A stretch of DNA of 34,248 nucleotides from an uncultured Clostridia bacterium. GTDB lineage: Bacteria; Bacillota; Clostridia; TANB77; CAG-508. The position numbers were made by a program, and so were the translations under genes. Location of the stretch: NCBI GenBank assembly GCA_944393435.1, contig CALYAE010000080.1:1-34248 (forward strand). Reading direction: 5' to 3'. A model generated the notes under the pieces. That model searched no databases. It saw only the letters and a program-made list of their open reading frames with translations, and was not told the origin of the DNA. How positions within the stretch are numbered: position 1 is the first letter of the stretch; each line of letters opens with the position of its first letter. This document shows, piece by piece, positions 7,075-15,037 of the stretch.

Positions 7075-7656
7075 TTATGAATTTGCAACTGTTTGTTGTT
7101 TCTTAGTTTCTTCTTGTTCTTCCTTATTTGCTTCTTCTTGGGTTTGTTCTTTATTATTTACTTCTTCTTTGACTTCTACTTCTACTTTTTCCTCTTTTGT
7201 TTCTTCATTAGAAGAATTGCTTTGTTCTTGCTCATTTTCTTGTATTGGTTTTGTTTCTTGTTTTTCTTCTTTTGCCTCATCTACTTTTTCTGTTTTTTCT
7301 TCTAGTGGCTTCTCATCATCTTCTTTTTGCTCTTTTACATGAACATTTTCAACTTTCCTAGCCTCGTTTTTGATGGTAATAATTGGAATGTTAGCATATA
7401 AAGCTGGTGCACCAATTGTTCCATCTTCATTTGTTTTGTTGGTTAATTTTACATCAATTGCTTTTTCATCAATATCAATATATTTTTTAATCACTTCAAT
7501 AATTTCTTGTCTCATTAATTCTAAAAAGTCAGCTGATACATTTGCTCTATCTTGCATTAATACCAAATGTAATCTTTCTTTTGCTGCTGTGGAACTATCT
7601 TTTGACTTTTCTTTCTTACTAAATTTCTTAAAAAAATTCATTAGGTTTTCAAACAT
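7075..7656 (-). CDS. minE: MinE with a long acidic C-terminal tail
   Basis: 193 residues. The first ~97 match MinE: an amphipathic membrane-targeting start (MFENLMNFFKKF), the MinD-binding segment AKERLHLVLMQDR (25-37) and the topological domain with EVIKKYIDID. MinE stimulates the MinD ATPase and drives Min oscillation, positioning the division site. The last ~95 residues are a low-complexity tail of Glu, Lys and Gln, absent from classical MinE (about 90 residues in total). GGAGG 6 bases before ATG supports the start. It lies between minD (22 bases) and rodA (15 bases). The tail's role is unknown; it could be a charged disordered spacer. Confidence 0.88.
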   Translation of the reverse strand: MFENLMNFFKKFSKKEKSKDSSTAAKERLHLVLMQDRANVSADFLELMRQEIIEVIKKYIDIDEKAIDVKLTNKTNEDGTIGAPALYANIPIITIKNEARKVENVHVKEQKEDDEKPLEEKTEKVDEAKEEKQETKPIQENEQEQSNSSNEETKEEKVEVEVKEEVNNKEQTQEEANKEEQEETKKQQTVANS

Positions 7657-7678
7657 ACCTTACCTCCAATAGTTGTAT

Positions 7679-8473
7679 TTATTTTCTTTTGAAGAAATGC
7701 TTTAATTTAGTAAAAAATCCTTTCTTTGCCCCAGGAATGGTAACATCAATATTTTCTCCTAAAATTCTTCTTGCAATTTCCATATATGCTTTTCCAGATG
7801 GTGCCCTGTGATTGGTCACTACGGGTTCGCCTTTATTGGTTTGGGTAATAATAAATTCATCATCTGGTACAACACCAATTAAATCAATGGATAGTAAATC
7901 AACAATATCGTCTACTTCCATCATTTCACCTTTTTTTACCATATTTGGTCTTAAACGATTGACTACTAATTCTGGATTTTTAATTTCAGATGCTTCTAAA
8001 AGCCCAATAATTCTGTCTGCATCACGGATTGCCGAAATTTCTGCTGTGGTAACAACAATGGCACGACTTGCTCCTGCAATTGCATTTTTGAATCCTTGCT
8101 CAATTCCTGCTGGACAGTCGATTAGAATATAGTCAAATTCTTCTTTTAATTTTTCTACTAATTCTTTCATTTGTTCTTCATTTACTGCACTTTTATCTCT
8201 TGTTTGTGCTGCTGGAAGTAAAAATAGTTCTTCAAAACGCTTGTCTTTAATTAAGGCTTGTCTTAATTTACATTTTTCTTCTACAACATCTACGATATCA
8301 TAAACGATTCTATTTTCTAGACCCATTACAACATCTAAGTTTCTTAAGCCAATATCAGTATCCACTAAAACTACTTTTTTTCCTCTTAATGCTAGCGCTG
8401 ACCCCACATTTGCTGTTGTAGTAGTTTTACCAACACCACCTTTTCCCGATGTGATTACGATAACTTCTCCCAT
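7679..8473 (-). CDS. minD: Septum-site-determining ATPase MinD
   Basis: 264 residues, normal length. Deviant Walker A GKGGVGKTT (10-18), VDTDIGLRNLDVVMG switch I region, DYILIDCPAGIE (Walker B/switch II). The amphipathic membrane-targeting helix KKGFFTKLKHFFKRK ends the protein. It dimerises on ATP, binds the membrane and is released by MinE. GGAGG lies 9 bases before ATG 8473. First gene of a minD-minE-rodA-dus operon with its own promoter. minC, which usually precedes minD, is not in this window; the upstream gene is an unrelated surface protein. Confidence 0.97.
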   Translation of the reverse strand: MGEVIVITSGKGGVGKTTTTANVGSALALRGKKVVLVDTDIGLRNLDVVMGLENRIVYDIVDVVEEKCKLRQALIKDKRFEELFLLPAAQTRDKSAVNEEQMKELVEKLKEEFDYILIDCPAGIEQGFKNAIAGASRAIVVTTAEISAIRDADRIIGLLEASEIKNPELVVNRLRPNMVKKGEMMEVDDIVDLLSIDLIGVVPDDEFIITQTNKGEPVVTNHRAPSGKAYMEIARRILGENIDVTIPGAKKGFFTKLKHFFKRK

Positions 8474-8538
8474 TTATTTTTTCCTCCTTCAATTTGGGTG
8501 TTTGTTTTTCTATAAAAATGCAATATTTAACGGCTTTT

Positions 8539-8567
8539 ATTATATACGAAAAACGCAAAAAAAGCAA
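8539..8567 (-). promoter_or_regulatory. Sigma-A promoter of minD operon
   Basis: TTGCTT (8567-8562), 17-base spacer, TATAAT (8544-8539), about 65 bases before minD. The -35 overlaps the terminator of the upstream gene. Confidence 0.65.
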
Positions 8568-8597
8568 TAGCCTTTTTAAATGCTACTTGCTTTTTTT
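8557..8597 (-). terminator. Intrinsic terminator of the surface-protein gene
   Basis: 8582-8597 pairs with 8557-8571 with a single bulged base; the minus strand then reads a run of seven T. It separates the 8609-10093 gene from minD. Confidence 0.75.
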
Positions 8598-8608
8598 AGT
8601 TTTTTATT

Positions 8609-10093
8609 TTAAACAGTTGGAGCAAGGACAGGGCGGAAAGTATAATAGGTACCGGCGGTGCCATAGGTACCGCTGAAATAGAATATGCCGGTATTGGCGG
8701 TATTACTATAAGAGCCCCCACGATAAAAGAACGGGGATGTCGTGTAAGGAATGTTCGATAAGTCTTGATACCACGATGCGCTTCCGCTTCCTGTGCTTGA
8801 CGTCTCGTATACAGCATCTCCATATTTTCCTTGATTTGCTGTATAATTGTTTGTACTGCTATCTGTTGTTCCTATTGCATACACATCTTTTGTGTAACTT
8901 GCCCCCTCTATTAATGCTTTCCCTGCTTTATATCGATTATTGCTACTTGCCGCCCCTTCTGTTCCTGACTCTTTTACATAACTATTATCTATATATGCTG
9001 CTACTCTTTCATGCGCTCCTCCACTCATATCATAGACTCCATAGATATTTCCTGTTGTACTTGCTTGCACTCCATACTGCTCATTTGTATATGGATAGGT
9101 TGTTGATGTTTGACCTACACTTGCTCCTGTTCCTGCTTGACCGGTTAGATAATTACTATTTGGGTTGATCCAGATCTCTCCATTTTTTCCATAAACACTT
9201 CTGCTTAAGTATGCCATCGCTCCCCACTCTGTATTTTTCATTAAATGGCTATTGAGCCCTGCATTTCCTAACGTACTTCCAGCATAGCTTAAGCATTTTT
9301 CATACATTTCTCCTGTCGTCATATTTCTCCAACTCGTTACCCCTGGCTGAATTTTAATTACTCCACTTGTTCCCATATCTGTACTTGTAGTTCCTGCGTC
9401 ACTTTGACTTGCTTCAAATTTTGCTACCCAAATTCCTGGAACAGTACTACTGTACTCAAATCCTGGATGCACTACATAGCCATTAGGAAATTGACTATAA
9501 TTGTTTGTTGTTGTTTCATTATACTCTACAATCGTTTTGTTTGTTGCTCCTACATTGGTGGTTCCTTTTAAAAATTCGATATTAATCGTTCCCCCTGTGG
9601 TACTATTGGTATGATAATTACTTGCTATTTGATATGCATACCTTGGTATCCAAACCCACAAACTGCCATCTTCTGTCATTGCATTTGCCCACTGTTTGGC
9701 TTGTGTTCCGTTTTCTTCTGTTGTTTTATAATTATACCATTCATCCACACTGGTTGCTACTACCCAGTCACCTTGCCCGTTATTAGCGGTCTCATCCCAA
9801 ACAACTGGAGTCATCCCACTTCTTAAAACAGGTGTGTTTACCCCTTTTTCTTCACTATAACTTCCATCTGATACAATATTCCTTTTATTTTTTTGTTCCT
9901 CATAAATCTGGCTTTTATTATCTATATCCTGTTCATACACTTCCTTAATTTTAAGAATTGTATTTAATTGTGACTTTCTAATACTTGCCGAACTAAAAAA
10001 GATACTAGTTAAAATTAGCATAAAGCTAATCACTGTAACAGTTACATAAACGGCCATTGAACCATTTTGTTTTTGATACCATTTTTTTATCAT
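8609..10093 (-). CDS. Membrane-anchored surface protein, C-type-lectin/FGE-like fold, probable DGR target
   Basis: About 494 residues. The N-terminus (QKQNGSMAVYVTVTVISF) is a short basic stretch and a single hydrophobic helix like those of TadE/pilin-like proteins. A coiled-coil-like segment (about 40-72) and an extracellular domain follow. The latter has marks of the formylglycine-generating-enzyme/C-type-lectin fold: WVWIPRYAYQI, WVAKFEAS, NTEWGAMAYLSRSVYG, YGVYDMSGGAHERVA. It ends in YRGGSYSNT and FRPVL, the layout of diversity-generating retroelement targets, whose last loop is mutated at adenines. The final ~35 codons are visibly more GC-rich than the neighbours and rich in ACC, GGC, GCC, TTC and TAT. 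Start ATG 10093 (AGAAGG 5 bases upstream); GTG 10099 is too close. No reverse transcriptase or template repeat is in the window. Confidence 0.75.
   Translation of the reverse strand: MIKKWYQKQNGSMAVYVTVTVISFMLILTSIFFSSASIRKSQLNTILKIKEVYEQDIDNKSQIYEEQKNKRNIVSDGSYSEEKGVNTPVLRSGMTPVVWDETANNGQGDWVVATSVDEWYNYKTTEENGTQAKQWANAMTEDGSLWVWIPRYAYQIASNYHTNSTTGGTINIEFLKGTTNVGATNKTIVEYNETTTNNYSQFPNGYVVHPGFEYSSTVPGIWVAKFEASQSDAGTTSTDMGTSGVIKIQPGVTSWRNMTTGEMYEKCLSYAGSTLGNAGLNSHLMKNTEWGAMAYLSRSVYGKNGEIWINPNSNYLTGQAGTGASVGQTSTTYPYTNEQYGVQASTTGNIYGVYDMSGGAHERVAAYIDNSYVKESGTEGAASSNNRYKAGKALIEGASYTKDVYAIGTTDSSTNNYTANQGKYGDAVYETSSTGSGSASWYQDLSNIPYTTSPFFYRGGSYSNTANTGIFYFSGTYGTAGTYYTFRPVLAPTV
8620..8730 (-). other. 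Candidate DGR variable region
   Basis: Codons for the final lectin-fold loop, between YRGG and FRPVL. Most vary as NNC/NNT (ACC, GCC, GGC, TTC, AGC, TAT), the outcome expected from adenine mutagenesis of AAC/AAT template codons. GC content rises sharply relative to the rest of the gene. The template and reverse transcriptase would have to be elsewhere in the genome. Confidence 0.5.
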
Positions 10094-10125
10094 TTGCACC
10101 TTCTCCTTGCTTTTTTTCTAGTTAT

Positions 10126-10154
10126 ATCATAATCCAAACCACCGTAGTTGTCAA
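10126..10154 (-). promoter_or_regulatory. Sigma-A promoter of the surface-protein gene
   Basis: Consensus TTGACA (10154-10149), 17-base spacer, TATGAT (10131-10126). The -35 overlaps the cca stop codon. Confidence 0.8.
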
Positions 10155-11414
10155 TCAATTTTTTCATGATCTTTTACCCATTTTATACGTTCTTCGTGTA
10201 GTCTTTTACTAAATTCCTCTCCTTCTATTTTAGGATATTTTTGTTTGATTAAGTTTCCATTTATCGTTCTTAAACATTCCTCTCCAAGGTCTGCAAAAGT
10301 AATTTCTTTCATTTTTTCTTTTACCGATCCTTGTCTTACTTTATCACAAGCAACTACAATCTTTAGCCCTTCTAATCCTAACATAGATTTTGCTACATGT
10401 TCTAATAATTCTACTTGTTTTTTTGGTGTCATCATCTCAAAAATTCCTGCCTTCATGTGCCATTTACACGCTGTTTTTCCACATTTCAGCCAAGATTTTG
10501 GCACACCAATTCGATTTGAAAGTTTTGTCACAAGCGCTACTCCCTTTTCGTCATGTCCGATAATGATGTGGTAACATTTCTTTTTTTGTCACGCCTTTTC
10601 CTAAATCATGAACCAAACAACTAAATCGAATTGCTAAATCTTTTGTTACTTCACTACTATGATCCACCACTATTAAGGTATGCTTATAACTATCTCCTTC
10701 TGGATGATATTTTTCTGGCTGTATTTGTCCAATCAAATTTGCAATTTCCTCAAAATGAACATTAAGTATATTTGCTTTTTTTAAAACCTCAAAAAAGATA
10801 GATGGTTTTTGACTAGCCAGAGCCTTTTTAAATTCTACAAAAACTCTTTCTTTGGAAAGTGAATTTAATTCTTCTTTTAAGTTTTCCATCATCTTAAGTG
10901 TATCTTGCTCTACACTAAAGCCCAAAGTTGCAGCAAATCTTGCCACACGGTAAACCCTTAAAGGATCTTCTGAAAACGCATCTGTTGTTTTTCGTATGAT
11001 TCTTCGTTTTAAATCGTTTTGTCCTCCGAATGGATCAATAACTTTCTTAGTTAACACATCTTGTGCCATACTATTAATGGTAATGTCTCTTCTTGCCAAA
11101 TCTTGTTCAATCGTTATAGTTTCATCTGTTAGAAAAGAAAAAGCCTTATGACCTTTTCCTATTTTTCGTTCTTTTCTAGCAAGTGCAATCTCTTTTTGAT
11201 TTAAAATAAAAACAGGAAAATCTTTTCCTTGTATTTTACTATCTGGGAAAAGAGCCTGGAATTTTTCTAAACTTAATCCTGTTACACAATAATCTTCATC
11301 TTCTTTTTCTATATGAAGTAATTTATCTCTTAGTGCTCCTCCTACTAGATAAAGCCTTCCTCCTGCTTTTTCAATTTTCTTTGCTATCTCTTGCATTGTT
11401 ATCACACTTTCCAT
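10151..11414 (-). CDS. cca: CCA-adding tRNA nucleotidyltransferase, needs a +1 shift at CGGA
   Basis: Adds or repairs the 3' CCA of tRNAs. N-terminal nucleotidyltransferase: YLVGGALRDKLL, acidic metal site EDEDYCVTG, ARRDITINSMAQD, DPFGGQNDL. It is followed by an HD-type domain (CLVHDLGKG), as in the E. coli-type enzyme. At LPHHY the zero frame meets CGG-A (10559-10556) and stops two codons later. From GGA 10558 the +1 frame gives GHDEKG, then the C-terminal part with TKLSNRIGVPKSW. The family has HH(Y)GHxxxG at this point. Joined length is 420 residues, normal for this type. No clear ribosome binding site precedes ATG 11414, which lies very close to a -10 element; ATG 11396 is an alternative. 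Confidence 0.92.
10556..10559 (-). other. CGGA recoding site in cca
   Basis: Zero frame CAT CAT TAT CGG ACA TGA; shifted frame TAT (C) GGA CAT GAC. The shift must occur at this codon, because HHY upstream and GH downstream are both family residues. An out-of-frame CGGA at about 11025 (TTC GGA GGA) in the same gene needs none. Confidence 0.85.
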
Positions 11415-11432
11415 CTTTGTTTTATCATTTTT

Positions 11433-11461
11433 ATTATACCCATTTTATCAATTTTTTTCAA
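11433..11461 (-). promoter_or_regulatory. Sigma-A promoter of cca
   Basis: TTGAAA (11461-11456), 17-base spacer, TATAAT (11438-11433). The predicted transcript has only about 10 bases before the first ATG, in line with the missing ribosome binding site. Confidence 0.65.
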
Positions 11462-11494
11462 TTTTTTTGTCAAAAACTTTCTGGTCAGTTCACC

Positions 11495-11523
11495 TTGACA
11501 TCTTGCCCTTTTAAGCATATACT
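11495..11523 (+). promoter_or_regulatory. Sigma-A promoter of the por operon
   Basis: Consensus TTGACA (11495-11500), 17-base spacer, TATACT (11518-11523), divergent from the cca promoter. AAGGAGGT follows at 11545-11552, an unusually long 13 bases before the first ATG. Confidence 0.85.
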
Positions 11524-11564
11524 TTACATGAGAAATTTTAAATCAAGGAGGTAAAACAATTAAC

Positions 11565-12146
11565 ATGAAAGATATGATTGAAATCAGATGGCATGGTAGA
11601 GGTGGACAAGGTGCAAAAACCGCATCTTTATTACTAGCTGATGCTGCTTTTAACACTGGCAAATATATTCAAGGTTTCCCTGAATACGGCCCTGAGAGAA
11701 TGGGTGCTCCTCTTACGGCATATAACCGTATTAGTAACAACCCTATTCGTATTCACAGCAATATTTATGAACCTGATTATGTAGTAGTAGTGGATGATAC
11801 TTTACTAGAAACAGTTGATGTAACAGCTGGCTTAAAGCAAGATGGTGCCATTGTTATTAATACAACAAAATCTAAAGAACAGATTCAAAAAGCTCTCCCT
11901 CATTATACTGGAGATATTTACACCATTGATGCAAAAAAAGTGTCTATGGAAACTCTTGGAAAATATTTTCCAAATACTCCTATGCTCGCTGCAATTGTAA
12001 AAGTTGCTGGTATTATGGAAGAAAAGGAATTTTTAGCTGATATGCAAGGCTCCTTCCAGCATAAATTTGCGAAAAAACCAGAAGTAATTGAAGGAAATAT
12101 GAAGGCATTAGAACTTGCCCTTCAAGAAATTAAAAAAGTAAGCTAA
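11565..12146 (+). CDS. porC: Pyruvate:ferredoxin oxidoreductase gamma subunit
   Basis: 193 residues. EIRWHGRGGQGAKTAS at the N-terminus is the gamma-subunit signature, followed by GFPEYGPERMGAPLTAYNRI and PNTPMLAAIVK. The gamma subunit forms the CoA-facing part of the 2-oxoacid:ferredoxin oxidoreductase, which oxidises pyruvate (or a related 2-oxoacid) to acyl-CoA and CO2 with reduced ferredoxin. Gene order gamma-delta-alpha-beta matches the four-subunit pyruvate enzymes of Thermotoga and anaerobic Firmicutes. A branched-chain-oxoacid (Vor) specificity cannot be excluded from sequence alone. First gene of the only plus-strand operon of the window, with a strong promoter. Confidence 0.9.
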   Translation: MKDMIEIRWHGRGGQGAKTASLLLADAAFNTGKYIQGFPEYGPERMGAPLTAYNRISNNPIRIHSNIYEPDYVVVVDDTLLETVDVTAGLKQDGAIVINTTKSKEQIQKALPHYTGDIYTIDAKKVSMETLGKYFPNTPMLAAIVKVAGIMEEKEFLADMQGSFQHKFAKKPEVIEGNMKALELALQEIKKVS

Positions 12147-12184
12147 TAGTAACACCAAAAATGATATTAGAAAGGAGAAAAATC

Positions 12185-12484
12185 ATGAGCTGTAAAATTG
12201 ATAAAAATACGCCAGCAAGCCAGATGACAATTGGTGGTAATATCTATCAAGCTGGTAATGCCATGGAATTTAAAACTGGTGACTGGAGAAGTATTAAGCC
12301 TATTTATTTAAGTGAAAAATGTACACAGTGCGGGCTTTGCTTTCCTGTTTGTCCTGAGAATGCAATTCCAGTAAACCGTGATCAAAAACGTGAAGATTTT
12401 AATTATGATTATTGTAAAGGATGTGGCGTGTGTGCCAAAGTTTGTCCTTTTAAAGCAATCGAAATGGTAGATGAAGGAGAATAG
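12185..12484 (+). CDS. porD: Pyruvate:ferredoxin oxidoreductase delta subunit (2[4Fe-4S])
   Basis: 99 residues. Two ferredoxin-type cysteine clusters, CTQCGLCFPVCPENAI and CKGCGVCAKVCPFKAI, each CxxCxxCxxxCP, bind two [4Fe-4S] centres and pass electrons from the beta-subunit cluster to free ferredoxin. The start at ATG 12185 is chosen for AAAGGAG just upstream. 38 bases separate it from porC and 50 from porA. Confidence 0.92.
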   Translation: MSCKIDKNTPASQMTIGGNIYQAGNAMEFKTGDWRSIKPIYLSEKCTQCGLCFPVCPENAIPVNRDQKREDFNYDYCKGCGVCAKVCPFKAIEMVDEGE

Positions 12485-12534
12485 TTTCCCCTAAAAATTT
12501 TATAAAAAATAAAAAAGAAAGGAAGAATAGAAAA

Positions 12535-13716
12535 ATGGGAATTAGAGAAAGATTAAGTGGAAATGAAGCTGCAGCTTACGCTATGAAACAAATTAATCCT
12601 GACGTGGTAGCTGCTTTCCCTATTACACCTTCAACAGAAATTCCTCAGTATTTTTCTACTTTTGTAAGTAATGGAACAGTAGATACTGAGTTTGTTGCTG
12701 TTGAAAGTGAACATAGTGCAATGAGTGCTTGTGTTGGTGCTGAAGCAGCAGGCGCTAGAGCTATGACTGCTACTTCTGCAAATGGATTATCTTTTATGTG
12801 GGAGATGCTTTATATTGCATCTAGCTTAAGACTTCCAATTGTTATGAGTTTGGTCAATCGTGCTGTATCAGGTCCTTTAAATATTCACAACGACCAATCA
12901 GATGCTATGGGTGCTCGTGATAGTGGATGGATTATGTTATTTTCAGAAAACAACCAAGAGGCTTATGACAATTTATTAATGGCTCACCGTATTGCTGAGC
13001 ATAAAGATGTTTTATTACCTTTAATGGTATGTCAGGATGGCTTTATCACATCACATTCTATTGAAAATATTGAACTTGTAGAAGATGATAAAGTAAAGGA
13101 GTTTGTAGGAACTTATAAACCAGAACATTATTTATTAAATGATAGGGAGCCTATTGCAATGGGACCTTTAGACGTTCAATCTTACCTTTTTGAACATAAA
13201 TATCAACAAGCAAATGCTATGAGAAATGCAAAAAAGGTAGTAAAAGAAGTTTCCGAAGAATTTGAAAAATTAACTGGTAGAAAGTATTCCTTTTTTGAAG
13301 AATATCGATTAGAAGATGCTGAAATTGCTGTTATTTGCATGAATTCTACTGCTGGTACAACCAAAACTGTTGTAGATGAATTACGTAATCAAGGAATCAA
13401 AGCTGGTATGGTAAAAATTCGTATGTTTAGGCCATTTCCTGCTGAAGAACTAGCCATGGCACTTGGAAATTTAAAAGCAATTGCTGTTATGGATAAGGCT
13501 GATTCTTTAAATGGTGCTGGTGGAGCTTTATTTGAAGATGTTGTTTCAGGCATGTATGTTGCTAAAAAGCAAGTTCCAATTGTTAGTTATGTTTATGGAA
13601 TTGGTGGTAGAGATACTACTTCTAAAGATATTCATGAAGTTTATGATTACTTAAAAGATGTAGCAAAAACAGGAGAGATTGATAATCCATATCGCTATGT
13701 AGGAGTAAGAAAATAA
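12535..13716 (+). CDS. porA: Pyruvate:ferredoxin oxidoreductase alpha subunit
   Basis: 393 residues, normal length. SGNEAAAYAMKQINPDVVAA and FPITPSTEIPQYF open the pyrimidine-binding domain. VESEHSAMSACVGAEAAGAR and the stretch TATSANGLSFMWEMLYIASS are typical alpha-subunit sequences. The second half carries the transketolase-C-like domain (VKIRMFRPFPAEEL). The subunit completes the thiamine diphosphate site together with PorB. AAGGAAG precedes ATG 12535. No in-frame CGG codons occur in this or the other por genes. Confidence 0.93.
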   Translation: MGIRERLSGNEAAAYAMKQINPDVVAAFPITPSTEIPQYFSTFVSNGTVDTEFVAVESEHSAMSACVGAEAAGARAMTATSANGLSFMWEMLYIASSLRLPIVMSLVNRAVSGPLNIHNDQSDAMGARDSGWIMLFSENNQEAYDNLLMAHRIAEHKDVLLPLMVCQDGFITSHSIENIELVEDDKVKEFVGTYKPEHYLLNDREPIAMGPLDVQSYLFEHKYQQANAMRNAKKVVKEVSEEFEKLTGRKYSFFEEYRLEDAEIAVICMNSTAGTTKTVVDELRNQGIKAGMVKIRMFRPFPAEELAMALGNLKAIAVMDKADSLNGAGGALFEDVVSGMYVAKKQVPIVSYVYGIGGRDTTSKDIHEVYDYLKDVAKTGEIDNPYRYVGVRK

Positions 13717-13788
13717 TAATTTTTCATCGTTTTACTATTCAAATTAAAAAAGGTAAAATGATTTAAAAAAGAAAGTGAGGAAAAAATA

Positions 13789-14736
13789 ATGGCATATAAT
13801 TTAAAAGAAATTGTGGCTACAAAACCATCTAGATTTACATCCGGGCACAGAATGTGTGCTGGTTGTGGGGCACCACCTGTTGCTAGAATGATTTTAAGAG
13901 CCTTAAAAGAAGAAGATCATGCAGTGATTAGCAATGCAACTGGTTGTATGGAAGTTTCTAGTTTTATCTATCCTTATACCTCTTGGACGGACTCTTATAT
14001 TCATACTGCATTTGAAAATGCTGCCTCCACTTGTTCAGGTGTAGAAGCTGCATATCAATCTATGAAAAAACAGGGAAAATTGCCTAAAGATAAAGAAACC
14101 AAATTTATCGCTTTTGGTGGAGATGGCGGTACTTATGATATTGGTATTCAAGCATTATCAGGCGCTATGGAAAGAGGACATGACATGCTTTATGTATGTT
14201 ATGATAATGGTGCATACATGAACACAGGTATTCAACGTTCATCAGCAACTCCTAAATTTGCTGATACTACGACCTCTCCTGCTGGAACTGTAATCCCTGG
14301 AAAAATGCAATCTAGAAAAGATTTAACCGAAATTATGGCATCCCATCATTTACCTTATGTTGCACAAAGTATTGCTTATATGAACTTTAAAGATTTATAT
14401 GAAAAAGCTGAAAAAGCAATTTATACAAAAGGTCCAACATTTTTAAATGTTCTATCTCCATGTCCTAGAGGTTGGGGATACCCAACAGATATGCTAATGC
14501 AAATTAACAAATTAGCTGTTGAAACTTGCTACTGGCCTCTATATGAGGTAGTAGATGGTAAGTATAAAATTACTTTTAAGCCTGCTAAAAAATTGCCTAT
14601 TGAAGAATTTCTAAAACCACAAAAAAGATTTAAACACATGTTTAAACCTGGAAATGAATGGATGATAGAAGAGTTTCAAAAAGAAGTAGATAAACGCTGG
14701 GAAGAACTTTTAGCCTTAGAAAAAATTAGCCAATAG
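13789..14736 (+). CDS. porB: Pyruvate:ferredoxin oxidoreductase beta subunit (TPP-binding)
   Basis: 315 residues. The thiamine diphosphate/Mg motif is GDGGTYDIG (from 111) with YDNGAYMNTG downstream. Cysteines of MCAGCG (23, 26), TGC (53) and SPCPRGWG are the expected ligands of the proximal [4Fe-4S] cluster. GAGG lies 8 bases before ATG. The stop codon TAG (14734-14736) lies inside the first arm of a palindromic dispersed repeat, so the last residues and the stop may have been set by insertion of that element. The palindrome probably ends the operon transcript. Confidence 0.93.
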   Translation: MAYNLKEIVATKPSRFTSGHRMCAGCGAPPVARMILRALKEEDHAVISNATGCMEVSSFIYPYTSWTDSYIHTAFENAASTCSGVEAAYQSMKKQGKLPKDKETKFIAFGGDGGTYDIGIQALSGAMERGHDMLYVCYDNGAYMNTGIQRSSATPKFADTTTSPAGTVIPGKMQSRKDLTEIMASHHLPYVAQSIAYMNFKDLYEKAEKAIYTKGPTFLNVLSPCPRGWGYPTDMLMQINKLAVETCYWPLYEVVDGKYKITFKPAKKLPIEEFLKPQKRFKHMFKPGNEWMIEEFQKEVDKRWEELLALEKISQ

Positions 14737-14781
14737 GGACGTTCCTTTTGGCTAATTTTTTGCCAAAAGGAACGTCCCTAT
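14733..14781. repeat. Palindromic dispersed repeat, copy 2
   Basis: 20-base perfect arms ATAGGGACGTTCCTTTTGGC (14733-14752) and its complement (14762-14781). Its right arm, extended, matches copy 1 (3639-3705) except for one indel and one substitution. It sits between convergent porB and the ferredoxin gene, supplies the porB stop and can terminate both transcripts. Confidence 0.85.
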
Positions 14782-14787
14782 GGTAAA

Positions 14788-14961
14788 TTATTCTTCTGGT
14801 TCTGGTGCTCCTATTGGGCAAACTCCACTGCATGTTCCACAGCCAATACAAGTATTTGCATCAATTACATACTTTCCTTCCCCTTGTGTAATACAAGATA
14901 CTGGACAAGCAGCAGCGCAAGCACCACATTCAATACATTTATCTGTAATTTTATATGCCAT
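14788..14961 (-). CDS. 2[4Fe-4S] ferredoxin
   Basis: 57-residue clostridial-type ferredoxin with CIECGACAAACP and CIGCGTCSGVCP, each holding one [4Fe-4S] cluster, and an acidic end EPEE. It is a natural electron acceptor for the adjacent por enzyme, although it is transcribed convergently. The start is placed at ATG 14961 because AGGTGGTGA, a strong match to the ribosomal anti-Shine-Dalgarno, lies 5 bases upstream. GTG codons at 14973 and 14970 lie inside that site. Confidence 0.93.
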   Translation of the reverse strand: MAYKITDKCIECGACAAACPVSCITQGEGKYVIDANTCIGCGTCSGVCPIGAPEPEE

Positions 14962-15037
14962 TTTTTTCACCACCTCTCGATTTTTTCACTTTTTAAACTT
15001 CCTAAAATTGTATCTTTAACTGTAAAGTAGCTTTATT

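Noticed and set aside
13717..13788. Attenuator between porA and porB
   Set aside because: The TCAT..TTTTAC and GTAAAATGA arms pair only with a bulge and there is no terminal T run, so it is not a convincing terminator.
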